64,000 nt of DNA, taken from positions 37,261 to 101,260 of the forward strand of contig NZ_JAIWJY010000012.1 of assembly GCF_028829235.1 (NCBI RefSeq), written 5' to 3'. Position 1 is the first letter of the stretch, and the number at the start of each line of letters is the position of its first letter. Positions 17,160 through 27,424 of this stretch are shown here, one piece after another. The notes under the pieces were generated by a model. That model ran no database searches. It saw only the letters and a program-made list of their open reading frames with translations, and was not told the DNA's origin. The translations under genes were made by a program, and so were the position numbers. This DNA is from Tenacibaculum larymnensis (GTDB taxonomy: Bacteria; Bacteroidota; Bacteroidia; Flavobacteriales; Flavobacteriaceae).

Positions 17160-20100
17160 TTACTTCTTGTAATACTTTTTATTCTTTACCCAAGCTAGAA
17201 CTCCTATGATACTAACAAAAGCTATAGAGTAATATACTGAAGTAGGGGTGATTACTTTATCACCACTAGCATACGAATGTAGTCCTGATAAATAGAAGTT
17301 TACCCCAAAGTAAGTCATCATAATAGAAGCAAAAGCTATAATTGACCATAAGTTGAAGGTATATCTTCCTCGTAAACCTGGAATTAACCTCATGTGTAAA
17401 ACAAAGGCATATACCATAATTGAAATTAAAGCCCAAGTTTCTTTAGGGTCCCAACCCCAGTAGCGTCCCCAACTCTCGTTAGCCCACATACCTCCTAAAA
17501 AGTTACCAATGGTAAGCATTACTAGGCCTACGGTTAATGCCATTTCATTAATAACAGTTAATTCTTTAATATGTAGATCCATTTTCTTTTTATTCTTTTC
17601 ATTAGTGAAAATGATTAAGAATAAAGAAAAGATTCCTAAAATCATTCCCATAGCAAATGGACCATAACTAGCTACAATTACAGAAACGTGAACATATAGC
17701 CACCAAGAGTTTAATACAGGTTGAAGGTTGGCAATCTCAGGGTCTAACCAGTTTTGATGCGCAAACATCAAAATAACTGAAACTAAAAATGTGGTAGCAG
17801 CAATAGTTAATGAAGATTTCTTTCCTAGGATCAATCCAAATAACATGGTTGCTAAGCCAACAAAAATAATGGACTCATAAGCATTACTCCAAGGAGCATT
17901 TCCACTTATGTACCAACGGGCAGTTAACCCTAAAACGTGAAAGACAAATAAGAAAATTACAATACCTATTAATACTTTTACTACACTGTTAACCCAAGGT
18001 TTATTGTTGAAAATTTGTAAGAAAACAAATACAATTAAAACTAAACTTACATATCCGTAAGATTTAGAAAGTTTAACAAAAATGTTTAGTTTGTTATAAG
18101 CTATTTCTAAATCGATTTTATCTTTTGCAGGGATAACTTCAGAACCAAATTTTTGTTGAAACTTCTTAATTCCGTTTAGAACTTTGTTAGTTTCAGTGTA
18201 ATTTCCTGACTTTTTTGAAGCTTGTAATAATTGTAAATAAACAGGTAATGATTGACGTACAAAAACAGAGTCTGTTCCTTTAAAGTTAGCTTTTAGCGTT
18301 TCTGGTTGAGATACCCATTTGTTGTTTTCATCATTTGGAATAGGGTAGATGCGTAACATACCACCTCCTAAAGCCTGAGATAGTAACCAAACTCTTCGTT
18401 CAATCTTTATAATATCTTTTTCAAACTTATTTTGAATTTTTTTCTTTTCAGCTTCAACTACTAATTTGCTAATTTTTGAAGAGCCATCTTTATTATAGAA
18501 ATCAATAAAACGAGCATATTCAGCATCTTCAGGTACACCTAAAATTTCTCTAATTTGTGTGTTCCCTTTTTCTAGATATACAAAAGGAACATTAAGCCAA
18601 AGCATTGGGTTTTCAGTAATAGAAAGTAAAATTTGGCTTGGGTCTAAATCTTTAAATTTATCAACATGCGCTACTTTCCTCACTAATTCAGAAGCAAAAG
18701 TATGAGCAGGTTTCATGCGTCCACCAGCATCTTGAATAACTAAAGAACTAAACAAAGCAGCGTGTTTGTCATCTACTTTATTAGTTGTTAAAATAGAATC
18801 AATTTGAGCTTCAGTAATTTGTTTTGGCTCATGTGTTTGGTGTTGACCAAAACTAACTAAAGAAAATAACAAAGCAATAACAGATAGTTTAGCTTTTTTA
18901 TTTCGGATTTTTACTAATGATTGTTTTAAATCATCAAAGCGAGTGTTTTTGACAAACAACGAAGCTACCAACCCGAAGAATAATAAAAAGTATCCGATAT
19001 AGGTAATCCATGTACCCCAGAAATCGTGGTTTACCGATAAATGTGTTTGTTCGTGCTCTCCCTCAATTTTATAACTCGATTGGAAGAACTTATAACCTCC
19101 GTAATCTAAAATATGATTCATAAAAATTCTATAATCGAAAGTTTCATTAGGTGCTATTACGGTAATTTCACTAGCATAAGCAGCAGCACTTTCCGAACCA
19201 GGATACTTTTCTAACTGAAAGTCATTTAGTTTTATACTAAAAGGAGTTTGTAGTAATTTAGCACCATACCAAGCTCTAAAGTTTAATTCACCAATACTAA
19301 ATTGTTGTTGGTTATCAACATTAAACTTTCCACCGTAAAACTCAACACGCTTAGTTTCTCCGTTAGCAGTAACATCAAAAATTACAGTGTCATATTTTTT
19401 ATCGTCTTTTTTACCTCTTACAGTTTTTATTTCTCCTTTCTCTGGAGATTTAGGAACTACAAATTGTAGACCATTTACATTATGAAGTGTTAGCAGTTGA
19501 AAGTGTTGCGCACTATCTTTAACTATTAAACCTTTTTTCTGGTCAGCCATTCTAAACCAATCACCATCATTTTTAGAAAGCATTTTTAAGCTACCATCTT
19601 CATAAAAGAAGTTAATTGAAGCCGCTTCTTTATTAGGAGCTTCAAAACCTACTAAAATGTTATGAATGTTCTCTATAGTTCCTTTTTTAATGTAGTGTTC
19701 ATGTCTACTTCCGTCAGAACTTTCTACAAAAAACAAGTGTTCAGTTCCGTTTTCATCTAAAACCATTTTTGTTTCAGACCAAGGAATATAGTCCACTAAA
19801 TTAAAAATAACTTCATGTTTTTTTCCTCCTTTTTCAGGTTGGAAGTTTTCTTTAAAGTTTACCGAGTTATCTCCCCAAGCAGATAAAAGTAACTTGTTAG
19901 CAGTGGTTTTTTGAAACTCGCTATTATCAATTATTACATTTAAATATGTGTGTTCTGAATAAAATTGGTTGGTTGTTTCTCCTTCGTCAATAACCATTAA
20001 ACCTTCATAACTAATATAACGAGTAATACCAGCTCCAATTAAGATTAAAAGAAAAGAAACGTGAAATAACAATACTGACCATTTTTCTTTTTTATATAAC

Positions 20101-20306
20101 CTGTACCTAAAAATGTTTCCGAAAAAATTGATAACAAAAAACACCATTATTAACTCAAACCACCAAGTGTTGTAGATTAGTGCTTTAGAAGTTTGTGTTC
20201 CGTAATCGTTTTCAATAAAAGTTGCAACTCCCATGGCAATGGCAAAAGCAAAAAATAAAACGGCCATTAAACGGGTAGAGTAGAGGGTATCTAAGATTTT
20301 TTTCAT
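17160..20306 (-). CDS. ccsBA: Fused cytochrome c synthetase CcsBA (ResB-ResC)
   Basis: 1048 residues. The N-terminal CcsB/ResB part has helices near residues 12-100 and a large periplasmic region, with another helix near 440 (WITYIGYFLLFFGLVASLF). After a second periplasmic stretch the CcsA part has several helices and the heme-handling WWD-type motif, GGMWANESWGRYWGWDPKE, near residue 950. Conserved His residues flank it (HVSVIVASYGPF, LHMRLIPGL, GLHSYASG). System II synthetases export heme and attach it to CxxCH motifs of c-type cytochromes in the periplasm. The fused form is usual in Bacteroidota. Confidence 0.95.
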   Translation of the reverse strand: MKKILDTLYSTRLMAVLFFAFAIAMGVATFIENDYGTQTSKALIYNTWWFELIMVFFVINFFGNIFRYRLYKKEKWSVLLFHVSFLLILIGAGITRYISYEGLMVIDEGETTNQFYSEHTYLNVIIDNSEFQKTTANKLLLSAWGDNSVNFKENFQPEKGGKKHEVIFNLVDYIPWSETKMVLDENGTEHLFFVESSDGSRHEHYIKKGTIENIHNILVGFEAPNKEAASINFFYEDGSLKMLSKNDGDWFRMADQKKGLIVKDSAQHFQLLTLHNVNGLQFVVPKSPEKGEIKTVRGKKDDKKYDTVIFDVTANGETKRVEFYGGKFNVDNQQQFSIGELNFRAWYGAKLLQTPFSIKLNDFQLEKYPGSESAAAYASEITVIAPNETFDYRIFMNHILDYGGYKFFQSSYKIEGEHEQTHLSVNHDFWGTWITYIGYFLLFFGLVASLFVKNTRFDDLKQSLVKIRNKKAKLSVIALLFSLVSFGQHQTHEPKQITEAQIDSILTTNKVDDKHAALFSSLVIQDAGGRMKPAHTFASELVRKVAHVDKFKDLDPSQILLSITENPMLWLNVPFVYLEKGNTQIREILGVPEDAEYARFIDFYNKDGSSKISKLVVEAEKKKIQNKFEKDIIKIERRVWLLSQALGGGMLRIYPIPNDENNKWVSQPETLKANFKGTDSVFVRQSLPVYLQLLQASKKSGNYTETNKVLNGIKKFQQKFGSEVIPAKDKIDLEIAYNKLNIFVKLSKSYGYVSLVLIVFVFLQIFNNKPWVNSVVKVLIGIVIFLFVFHVLGLTARWYISGNAPWSNAYESIIFVGLATMLFGLILGKKSSLTIAATTFLVSVILMFAHQNWLDPEIANLQPVLNSWWLYVHVSVIVASYGPFAMGMILGIFSLFLIIFTNEKNKKKMDLHIKELTVINEMALTVGLVMLTIGNFLGGMWANESWGRYWGWDPKETWALISIMVYAFVLHMRLIPGLRGRYTFNLWSIIAFASIMMTYFGVNFYLSGLHSYASGDKVITPTSVYYSIAFVSIIGVLAWVKNKKYYKK

Positions 20307-20411
20307 CAGTAAATCTGCTAAGTATAAAACGACGCAAATTTACGGATTAAAGCTTTAATCGCCTTATGAAATCAATCATTTTTAAAAGGTAAAATGTTAA
20401 ATTTATGAAGG

Positions 20412-21290
20412 TTAATTTCCAATTCGTTCTCCCATTTTAACAAAGGTTTCCATTCTGTTTTTAGTGTTAGCTAAAATATCTTCGTCAATAGTGATTTTTG
20501 AGCTATCAACCAATAATACAATAGTAGACCCTCCAAAAGCAAAATATCCCATCTCATCACCTTTTTTAACCTCCGTATTTGGGGTGTAGGTTTCTATGAT
20601 GCTTCCAACCATCGTAGCGCCCACAGGGGCAATGATAATATCTCCTTTGTTGTGTGTTTTTAAAGTGCAGAATTCTCTTTTGTTTTCACAGAATACTCTG
20701 GTGAAGTTAGCAGCTAGGGCATAAGGTGATACTGAAAAATAACGTCCTTTAATTTTTGTTACATTAGAAGGAATTCCGTCGTAAGGGAAATGGTAACGAT
20801 GATAATCATTAGGAGCCAATCGAAGTATAATTAAAGAATCGTCTTTATGCTTTGTGGCTAGTTCTTTGTTGTCTAAAAATTCTTCTAAGGTGAATTTTCT
20901 CCCTTTAACAAAGAAGTTTTGAATATCTGAAATATTTTTAAAGGCTAACATTTTTCCGTCACCAGGAGAAACAAAACCTTCTTCAATAGGGCGAGCGTCA
21001 GATTTTAACTTTCGATAGAAAAAATCATTAAAAGAAATATAATCTTCTGAAGGTCTTTCAGCTTCGCTCATGTCAATTTGAAGCTCTCTAACAAAACTGT
21101 TTATTTTGTTAATAGAGTTGGGTTTGTTCATGAGTTTACCGTACCACGATGATAAAAATTTACGTTTAACCAATGGCAATAAAGCCATTTTACCAAACGG
21201 ATTGTTGTATAGCAATTTTAAGTACCCTTCACCAGGAGGGTTTTCGGTAATTATTTTACCTGTTTTTCTATCAATGAATTTTATTTTCAT
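20412..21290 (-). CDS. psd: Phosphatidylserine decarboxylase
   Basis: 292 residues. The C-terminal FAFGGSTIVLLVDS carries the GST-type self-cleavage site whose Ser becomes the pyruvoyl group; YISFNDFFYRKLKSDARPI and VSPGDGKMLAF plus LRLAPNDYHRYHFPYDG are the other family motifs. It makes phosphatidylethanolamine from phosphatidylserine at the inner membrane. The start lies 5 bases after the mutB stop, so psd is the last gene of a tight minus-strand cluster beginning at udk. Confidence 0.95.
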   Translation of the reverse strand: MKIKFIDRKTGKIITENPPGEGYLKLLYNNPFGKMALLPLVKRKFLSSWYGKLMNKPNSINKINSFVRELQIDMSEAERPSEDYISFNDFFYRKLKSDARPIEEGFVSPGDGKMLAFKNISDIQNFFVKGRKFTLEEFLDNKELATKHKDDSLIILRLAPNDYHRYHFPYDGIPSNVTKIKGRYFSVSPYALAANFTRVFCENKREFCTLKTHNKGDIIIAPVGATMVGSIIETYTPNTEVKKGDEMGYFAFGGSTIVLLVDSSKITIDEDILANTKNRMETFVKMGERIGN

Positions 21291-21295
21291 AACCG

Positions 21296-23359
21296 TTATT
21301 CTTCGGTACTATCAATTAAAATAGTTAACATGTCAATAGCAGCTTGTGCAATTTTAGTTCCTGGGCCAAAAACACCTACGGCACCAGCATCAAACAAGAA
21401 TTGGTAGTCTTGTGCAGGGATTACACCACCAACAATAACCATAATATCTTCACGGCCATATTTTTTAAGTTCAGCAATAACCTGAGGAACTAAGGTTTTG
21501 TGTCCTGCAGCTAATGATGAAATTCCTAAAATATGGACATCATTTTCTATAGCTTGTTTGGTAGCTTCTTGCGGAGTTTGGAATAAAGGGCCTATATCTA
21601 CATCAAAACCTAAGTCGGCATATCCTGTAGCTACTACTTTAGCTCCACGATCGTGACCGTCTTGTCCTAATTTAGCAATCATAATACGTGGACGACGTCC
21701 TTCTAACTCAGCAAATTTATCAGCTAGTTCAGTAGCCTTTTTAAATAACTCGTCATCTTTTATTTCTTTACTATACACGCCAGATATGGTTTTATGTACT
21801 GCTTTATGACGTCCGAAAATAGTTTCAAGGGCGTCAGAAATTTCACCTAATGTAGCTCTGTTTCTCGCAGCTTTTACTGCTAAATCTAATAAATTTCCTT
21901 CACCTGTTTTAGCAGATTCAGTTAAATCGCTCAATGTTTTATCAACTTCAGCTTGATTTCGCTTCGATTTTAAATTGTTTAGTCTATCAATTTGAGATTG
22001 ACGAACAGCTTCGTTATCAACTTCTAAAATATGTAAAGGATCTTCTTGTTCTAGTTGATATTTATTAACACCAACAATAACATCTTGACTACTGTCAATT
22101 TTGGCTTGTTTTATGGCAGCAGCTTCTTCAATACGCATTTTAGGAATCCCTTTTTCAATAGCTTTGGTCATTCCTCCTAATTCTTCAACTTCTTGAATTA
22201 ATTCCCAAGCTTTGTTGGCAATTTCTTCGGTAAGTTTTTCAACATGATAACTACCAGCCCAAGGATCAACCGTTTTTGTAATATGGGTTTCTTGTTGTAG
22301 ATATATTTGTGTGTTACGAGCAATACGGGCTGAAAAATCGGTAGGTAAGGCAATTGCTTCGTCTAAAGCGTTGGTATGTAAACTTTGTGTACCTCCGAAT
22401 GCAGCAGCCATAGCTTCAATTGCGGTACGGGCCACATTGTTAAAAGGATCTTGCTCAGTTAAACTCCATCCACTAGTTTGACAGTGAGTTCTTAATGCTA
22501 GCGATTTTGGGTTTTTAGGGTTGAATTGTTTTACCAATTTAGCCCATAACATTCTACCTGCACGCATTTTGGCAATTTCCATAAAATGATTCATTCCGAT
22601 AGCCCAGAAAAAAGATAGGCGAGGAGCAAAGGTGTCGATATCCATTCCAGCTTCCAATCCTTTTTTTATGTATTCTAATCCGTCAGCTAAAGTGTATGCT
22701 AATTCAATTTCTGCTGTAGCACCAGCTTCTTGCATGTGGTAACCAGAAATAGAAATTGAATTAAACCTAGGCATATTTTCAGAAGTATATCTAAAAATAT
22801 CAGCAATAATTTTCATTGAGGGAGTAGGTGGGTAAATGTAAGTGTTACGCACCATAAACTCTTTTAATATATCGTTTTGAATAGTTCCTGATAATAATTC
22901 AGGAGCTACACCTTGTTCTTCGGCTGCTACAATATAAAATGCCAAAATTGGTAAAACGGCTCCGTTCATAGTCATAGAAACCGACATTTTATCTAGCGGA
23001 ATCTGATCGAATAAGACTTTCATGTCTTCAACAGAATCAATAGCAACCCCAGCTTTTCCAACATCACCTTGTACACGTTCATGGTCTGAGTCGTATCCTC
23101 GGTGCGTAGCTAAATCAAAAGCAACTGATAATCCTTTTTGACCTGCAGCTAAATTTCTACGGTAAAAAGCATTACTTTCTTCTGCAGTAGAAAAACCTGC
23201 ATATTGACGAATTGTCCAAGGTCTACGAACATACATAGTGGAGTATGGTCCACGTAAGTTAGGAGCGATACCTGCAACAAAATCTTCATGTTTAAAGCTT
23301 TTGTTTTGCTGTTCTTGGCTTTTGTCTATTTGTATGTTTGATATATCTTTTCTACTCAT
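21296..23359 (-). CDS. mutB: Methylmalonyl-CoA mutase large subunit
   Basis: 687 residues. The TIM-barrel part holds [42 protein letters not shown] residues and [16 protein letters not shown]. The C-terminal cobalamin domain has the base-off B12 signature [19 protein letters not shown] with His as the lower cobalt ligand, then [12 protein letters not shown] and [10 protein letters not shown]. It interconverts methylmalonyl-CoA and succinyl-CoA. The gene overlaps mutA by 8 bases, which indicates coupled translation of the heterodimer. Confidence 0.97.
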   Translation of the reverse strand: MSRKDISNIQIDKSQEQQNKSFKHEDFVAGIAPNLRGPYSTMYVRRPWTIRQYAGFSTAEESNAFYRRNLAAGQKGLSVAFDLATHRGYDSDHERVQGDVGKAGVAIDSVEDMKVLFDQIPLDKMSVSMTMNGAVLPILAFYIVAAEEQGVAPELLSGTIQNDILKEFMVRNTYIYPPTPSMKIIADIFRYTSENMPRFNSISISGYHMQEAGATAEIELAYTLADGLEYIKKGLEAGMDIDTFAPRLSFFWAIGMNHFMEIAKMRAGRMLWAKLVKQFNPKNPKSLALRTHCQTSGWSLTEQDPFNNVARTAIEAMAAAFGGTQSLHTNALDEAIALPTDFSARIARNTQIYLQQETHITKTVDPWAGSYHVEKLTEEIANKAWELIQEVEELGGMTKAIEKGIPKMRIEEAAAIKQAKIDSSQDVIVGVNKYQLEQEDPLHILEVDNEAVRQSQIDRLNNLKSKRNQAEVDKTLSDLTESAKTGEGNLLDLAVKAARNRATLGEISDALETIFGRHKAVHKTISGVYSKEIKDDELFKKATELADKFAELEGRRPRIMIAKLGQDGHDRGAKVVATGYADLGFDVDIGPLFQTPQEATKQAIENDVHILGISSLAAGHKTLVPQVIAELKKYGREDIMVIVGGVIPAQDYQFLFDAGAVGVFGPGTKIAQAAIDMLTILIDSTEE

Positions 23360-24698
23360 TTTCTAAACGTTCTTGTTCTAGCTTTTCGGCTAATCGTTTT
23401 TGGATAATAGGTTGAATTAGGGTTTTTTCATTACGAATTTTCAAGAAAGGAGAAACTTCTAAATCGTTTTTCATCTTATCTTCTTCGTTTTGAATTTTGT
23501 TTGTGCCAAGTAATACTAACTCTCCTGAATCGAATAATTGTTGTTCTTTATCCGCAGTTTCTTTTATTTTTCTTTGGATAACTCCTTCTTTTAGTTGTTT
23601 TAAAAAACCACCGCCTTTCTCTATTAACTTAAAGACTTCTAGTGCTTTTTGAGCAAGTTGTTGAGTGATTGTTTCGATATAATATGCACCGTCAGCAATA
23701 TTTTGAGCTTCTGCTAACTCACTTTCTTGTTGTAAAATTAATAGCTGATTTCTTGAAATACGTTCTCCAAATTCATTTGAATGATGAAAAATTTTATCAT
23801 AGGAGCTATTGGCTACAGTATTTGCTCCTCCTAAAATAGCGCTCATACACTCTGAAGTTGTACGAAGCATATTTACATTATAGTCATATAAGGTTTTGTT
23901 ACGTAAACTAGGTTGAGCAAAAATATGAGCAGTAGCTTTGGTGTTGTATTCGTTTAATAAAGAATCCCATAAAATCCTAAAAGCTCTTAGTTTGGCGATT
24001 TCAAAAAAGTAATTGCTACCTACTGAAAAATTAAAGTGAATATTGTTAGCAATTGAACTTCCGAAATGATTCAAATATTCATTTGCATGTGCAAGTGTGT
24101 ATGCTAATTGTTGAACAATCGAGGCTCCTGCATTTTGATAAGTAGAAGCGTTAACACAAATGGAATTTTGAGTTACTTTTGCTATTTCTTCTAATTGGGT
24201 ATGGTCATTTTTAAGATTAGAATACCAATTTCCTGAGCTAGCTAAGTGTCCTATAATATCAATGTTAAAAAAGCAATTGTCTGAGTTTGTATAATCAGCT
24301 AGTTCTTTAACGAATTCTGATGATAAAAAATCAAAAGTAAAGTAAAGTGTAGTTTTTTGAGTGTCAATTCCTTTTAATAAGGCATTGTAGTCAAACTCTT
24401 TTTTAGCAATGAATTCAATAGCACTAGCTCCTCTTTTAAGAGAGTCGATAGCAAACGCATTTGCTTTTTCTTCATCTTCAATATTGATAGATTGGCAAAT
24501 GGTAAAACCTTGCTTGGAAGTTTTTACTCTAATATTAGTTCTATCTTCTTTAGTGTAAAAAGGTTTTACAGTAATACTCTCTTCAGTTTTCCATAAAAGA
24601 GTGTCGTTATAATCGGCACCTTTAAGGTCTACTTGTATTTTTTGTTTCCATTCTGCAGGGGTAACACCTTGAAATTCGTCAAATAAATAGTTACTCAT
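23352..24698 (-). CDS. mutA: Methylmalonyl-CoA mutase small subunit
   Basis: 448 residues, related to the barrel domain of MutB ([52 protein letters not shown]) but lacking the cobalamin-binding domain, as expected for the non-catalytic partner; the small subunits of other phyla often keep a vestigial B12 domain, so this is a short version. It stops inside the first codons of mutB and starts at the stop of the ftsB-like gene (TAATG overlap). Confidence 0.93.
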   Translation of the reverse strand: MSNYLFDEFQGVTPAEWKQKIQVDLKGADYNDTLLWKTEESITVKPFYTKEDRTNIRVKTSKQGFTICQSINIEDEEKANAFAIDSLKRGASAIEFIAKKEFDYNALLKGIDTQKTTLYFTFDFLSSEFVKELADYTNSDNCFFNIDIIGHLASSGNWYSNLKNDHTQLEEIAKVTQNSICVNASTYQNAGASIVQQLAYTLAHANEYLNHFGSSIANNIHFNFSVGSNYFFEIAKLRAFRILWDSLLNEYNTKATAHIFAQPSLRNKTLYDYNVNMLRTTSECMSAILGGANTVANSSYDKIFHHSNEFGERISRNQLLILQQESELAEAQNIADGAYYIETITQQLAQKALEVFKLIEKGGGFLKQLKEGVIQRKIKETADKEQQLFDSGELVLLGTNKIQNEEDKMKNDLEVSPFLKIRNEKTLIQPIIQKRLAEKLEQERLENE

Positions 24699-25015
24699 TA
24701 CTTTTTTATGGTATCAAATTCAATAATATAAATATCTTCATCTTCTTTCTTCATTAAGTACTTTTCTCTAGCATAGCGTTCTAGTTGAAGAGAGTCTTGT
24801 AGTTGTTGTATGGTTTTTTTGTCTTTCTTGATTTTTTTTTCATGATAATCAATCCAGCTTTTTAACTCATTAATTTCTTTATTAAACTCTCTATGTGTAA
24901 GGTAAGAATTTTCATCAAAAAAAAGCATCCATACCACAAATACAGTAAGTATAATCACATAAATATTAGTGGCTATTTTAAAGGAAGGTTTGTTTTTTAT
25001 TGATTTAAAACTCAT
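24698..25015 (-). CDS. FtsB/DivIC-like septum formation initiator
   Basis: 105 residues: a short cytoplasmic start, one membrane helix near residues 14-33 (IATNIYVIILTVFVVWMLFF), then a coiled coil (LKSWIDYHEKKIKKDKKTIQQ) and an extracytoplasmic end with REKYLMKKEDEDIYIIEFD. Size and layout match FtsB/DivIC, which links FtsL and FtsQ at the division septum. It sits 1 base after udk and overlaps mutA, an arrangement I recall as common in Flavobacteriaceae. Confidence 0.85.
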   Translation of the reverse strand: MSFKSIKNKPSFKIATNIYVIILTVFVVWMLFFDENSYLTHREFNKEINELKSWIDYHEKKIKKDKKTIQQLQDSLQLERYAREKYLMKKEDEDIYIIEFDTIKK

Positions 25016-25016
25016 G

Positions 25017-25631
25017 TTATAAACGGTCGTTAATTACAGTTCTTACAATGTCTATAGCAACAGTATTATATCTGTCGTTAGGTATAATAATGTCAGCATA
25101 ATTTTTAGTAGGCTCAATAAATTGTTGGTGCATTGGTTTTAAGGTGCTTTGGTAGCGGTTTAAAACTTCATCAACATCTCTACCTCGTTCTTTAATGTCT
25201 CTTCTTACACGTCTAATCAAGCGTTCGTCAGCATCAGCATGAACAAAAACTTTAATGTCACACAAGTTACGAAGTTCTTTACTATTAAAAATCAAAATAC
25301 CTTCAATAATAATAACTTTTCTAGGGTGTGTTTTTATAGTGTCTTTGGTTCTGTTGTGGGCAACGAATGAATATACAGGTTGTTCAATGATGCATCCGTT
25401 TTTTAATTCAGATAGATGATCTACCATTAAATCAAAATCGATAGCTCTAGGATGATCAAAGTTTATCTTTGTTCGTTCTTCGTAAGTTAGGTTATCTGTT
25501 TGTTTGTAGTAAGAGTCTTGAGAGATAACGCATACTTCATCGGCAGGAAGTTCGTTAATAATTTGGTTTACTACAGTGGTTTTTCCACTCCCTGTACCTC
25601 CAGCAATACCAATAACAAATATATTTTTCAT
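25017..25631 (-). CDS. udk: Uridine kinase
   Basis: 204 residues. Walker A is GIAGGTGSGKTTVVNQI at the N-terminus; SQDSYYKQ, NFDHPRAIDFDLM and RRIRRDIKERGRD-like (RLIRRVRRDIKERGRDVDE) segments are diagnostic of uridine/cytidine kinase. It phosphorylates uridine and cytidine in pyrimidine salvage. First gene of the udk-ftsB-mutA-mutB-psd cluster. Confidence 0.96.
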   Translation of the reverse strand: MKNIFVIGIAGGTGSGKTTVVNQIINELPADEVCVISQDSYYKQTDNLTYEERTKINFDHPRAIDFDLMVDHLSELKNGCIIEQPVYSFVAHNRTKDTIKTHPRKVIIIEGILIFNSKELRNLCDIKVFVHADADERLIRRVRRDIKERGRDVDEVLNRYQSTLKPMHQQFIEPTKNYADIIIPNDRYNTVAIDIVRTVINDRL

Positions 25632-25684
25632 TAAGTTTTTGTAAAAATAGAGTTATGACAAATTTAGCAAATTAAGCGCATAAA

Positions 25685-25713
25685 AAAAGCGCTAACTTTT
25701 TGTTAGCGCTTTT
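25685..25713 (-). terminator. Terminator after tRNA-Thr
   Basis: Arms AAAAGCGCTAAC and GTTAGCGCTTTT with a T5 loop. On the minus strand a T run follows. It lies 10 bases past the tRNA-Thr 3' end and isolates the tRNA from udk. Confidence 0.85.
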
Positions 25714-25721
25714 AGTTTTTG

Positions 25722-25795
25722 AGCCGATGGAGGGACTCGAACCCACGACCTGCTGATTACAAATCAGCTGCTCTAGCCAGCTGAGCTACATCGGC
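25722..25795 (-). tRNA. tRNA-Thr (anticodon TGT)
   Basis: A complete cloverleaf on the minus strand: acceptor GCCGATG pairs with CATCGGC, D arm with GCTCAGCTGG, anticodon stem GCTGA/TCAGC around loop TTTGTAA (anticodon TGT), and T arm GTGGGTTCGAGTCCC. CCA is not encoded. Confidence 0.95.
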
Positions 25796-25967
25796 GTTTG
25801 CTTTAAAAGCGTGGCAAATATATAATGTTTTTTGAAACTGGAAAAACTTTTTTTAAAAATTTTTAATGCTTGTTTTTTGTAATGGTTTAGAGAGTTTTTT
25901 AAGTTGTTGAATTAGAGTTTGTTTTAACTTTTTTAGTGAGGTGATTTTTTTTTAAAAATAAAATAAG

Positions 25968-26042
25968 TCGGGATGAGTGGATTCGAACCACCGATCTCTG
26001 GTCCCCCAGACCAGCACTTTAACCGGACTAAGCTACATCCCG
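25968..26042 (-). tRNA. tRNA-Pro (anticodon GGG)
   Basis: Minus strand: acceptor CGGGATG/CATCCCG, anticodon stem CTGGT/ACCAG with loop CTGGGGG (anticodon GGG), T arm GGTGGTTCGAATCC, discriminator A, no encoded CCA. It lies 172 bases upstream of tRNA-Thr on the same strand; the spacer is AT-rich with no other feature. Confidence 0.95.
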
Positions 26043-26188
26043 ATTTCACAAATATATTTAAAAAAGAAAAGTTCTAAGTAAATTTACTTAGAACTTTATC
26101 AAGAATAAATATTATAATGAGAGTGGTAGTTGATGAAACTACTATTCTTATGTATATATCATAAACGAGCTTAAAGGTTGTTTATTGT

Positions 26189-26419
26189 TTAAGCTGTTAA
26201 AGGTTTTCCTTTTAAACGTTTTTCAATACGTTGTTTTACAGCTGTTAAACGCTTCATTAAGTCCATTAACGTGCTGTCTTTTGTTTGTTTATATACCTCA
26301 TTAATCTCTAGAATCAGAGCTTTTGCTTCTCTAGAGGCTAGTATTCTATCACTAGTAGTAACAAATTTGAATTTTCTGTTTTCAAATTCTTCTGCCTTAT
26401 TGATTAATTCTGAATTCAT
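26189..26419 (-). CDS. Small helical protein, unknown function
   Basis: 76 residues, charged and helical throughout (EEFENRKFKFVTTSDRILAS, LMDLMKRLTAVKQRIEKRL), without signal peptide or Cys. I believe similar small proteins occur widely in Flavobacteriaceae but know no function. The gene has its own promoter candidate at 26498-26526 and stands alone between tRNA-Pro and a DUF1684 lipoprotein. Confidence 0.7.
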   Translation of the reverse strand: MNSELINKAEEFENRKFKFVTTSDRILASREAKALILEINEVYKQTKDSTLMDLMKRLTAVKQRIEKRLKGKPLTA

Positions 26420-26779
26420 AAATTTACCAATTTAATTTAAAATTTCTTTATTAGGTTTTGTCTGATAAAAGATATATGCCTAAAATAACTGGGGCGGCAA
26501 ATATATGGGAAACTTTCTGTTTGCAAAGAAACAAGCTCATCAATTTGTTTTATTATTTAATAAGTTTTTCTTATAAGGTGAAAAAATCTTTTTTTACACT
26601 ATCTTATATCAGTCATAAGTATTATCTATAAATATAAATGTAACGATTTTATTTTGTTATTTCAAATTATTAATAGAAAATTAACAGTTTTCACCTCTTT
26701 ATTTAGCGATTTTTTAAGGAATGATGGTGTTTTGGTTGTAATACAGTATTTTTGTGTTAAGAGATATATAAATACCAAT
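26420..26779. other. Divergent intergenic region
   Basis: 360 bases between the small helical gene and the DUF1684 gene. It contains the promoter candidate of the former; on the plus strand TATTTTTG at 26747-26754 could be the -7 element of the DUF1684 gene, but no TTG stands at the right distance. Nothing else was recognised. Confidence 0.5.
26498..26526 (-). promoter_or_regulatory. Promoter candidate for the 76-residue protein gene
   Basis: Minus strand TTG (26526-26524), 18 bases, TATATTTG (26505-26498), matching the Bacteroidota consensus. Confidence 0.55.
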
Positions 26780-27391
26780 ATGAAAAAACTATTATTGTTA
26801 ATTTTTACTGTTTCAATATTGTCTTGTAACAGTCAAGGAAAAAGAGCTGTCTTGGGAGAGTCTGATTTTCAAAAAGAAATGAATACTAAGTTCAAAGACG
26901 CTTCTAGGTCACCACTTACCAAAAAAGGATTAAAGAAGTTTAAAGGATTAGATTTTTTTCCTATTGATAAAAAGTATACTGTAAAAGCAGAATTAGTAAA
27001 AACACCAGATGCGCCTATTTTTGATTTTCCAACGACGACCGATAGGGTGGCGATGTATAAAAAATATGGTGTTTTATCTTTTTCTATTGATGGAGAGGAT
27101 TTTAAACTAGTTATTTATCAAGATGTAAATCCTAAGCCCGAATATGCAAATCATTTGTTTTTACCTTTTTTAGATAATACGAATGGCAAAACGTCTTATA
27201 AAGGAGGTCGTTTTATAGATATTTATACAACAGATATCCAGAAGGATGGGACTGTGGAGATTGATTTTAATAAAGCATACAATCCATATTGTGCTTATAG
27301 TGATAGATATTCTTGTCCAATTACACCAAGCGATAATTATTTAGATAAAGAAATTAAAGCAGGGGTAATGGCTTATAAGAAACCTAAATAA
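26780..27391 (+). CDS. DUF1684 lipoprotein
   Basis: 203 residues from the ATG at 26780, which gives a clean lipoprotein signal (MKKLLLLIFTVSILSC, Cys16); the frame extends 42 codons further up but that part is not signal-like. The C-terminal block GKTSYKGGRFIDIY, EIDFNKAYNPYCAYSDRYSCPIT and EIKAGVMAYK is the DUF1684 signature. Proteins of this family are of unknown function. Single gene ending in a strong bidirectional terminator. Confidence 0.88.
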   Translation: MKKLLLLIFTVSILSCNSQGKRAVLGESDFQKEMNTKFKDASRSPLTKKGLKKFKGLDFFPIDKKYTVKAELVKTPDAPIFDFPTTTDRVAMYKKYGVLSFSIDGEDFKLVIYQDVNPKPEYANHLFLPFLDNTNGKTSYKGGRFIDIYTTDIQKDGTVEIDFNKAYNPYCAYSDRYSCPITPSDNYLDKEIKAGVMAYKKPK

Positions 27392-27393
27392 AT

Positions 27394-27423
27394 AAAAAGT
27401 CCTGCAATTTGCAGGACTTTTTA
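27394..27423. terminator. Bidirectional intrinsic terminator
   Basis: Arms AAAAAGTCCTGC and GCAGGACTTTTT with a 5-base AATTT loop, between the DUF1684 gene and the convergent crotonase gene. The right arm runs into the crotonase stop. Confidence 0.88.
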
Positions 27424-27424
27424 T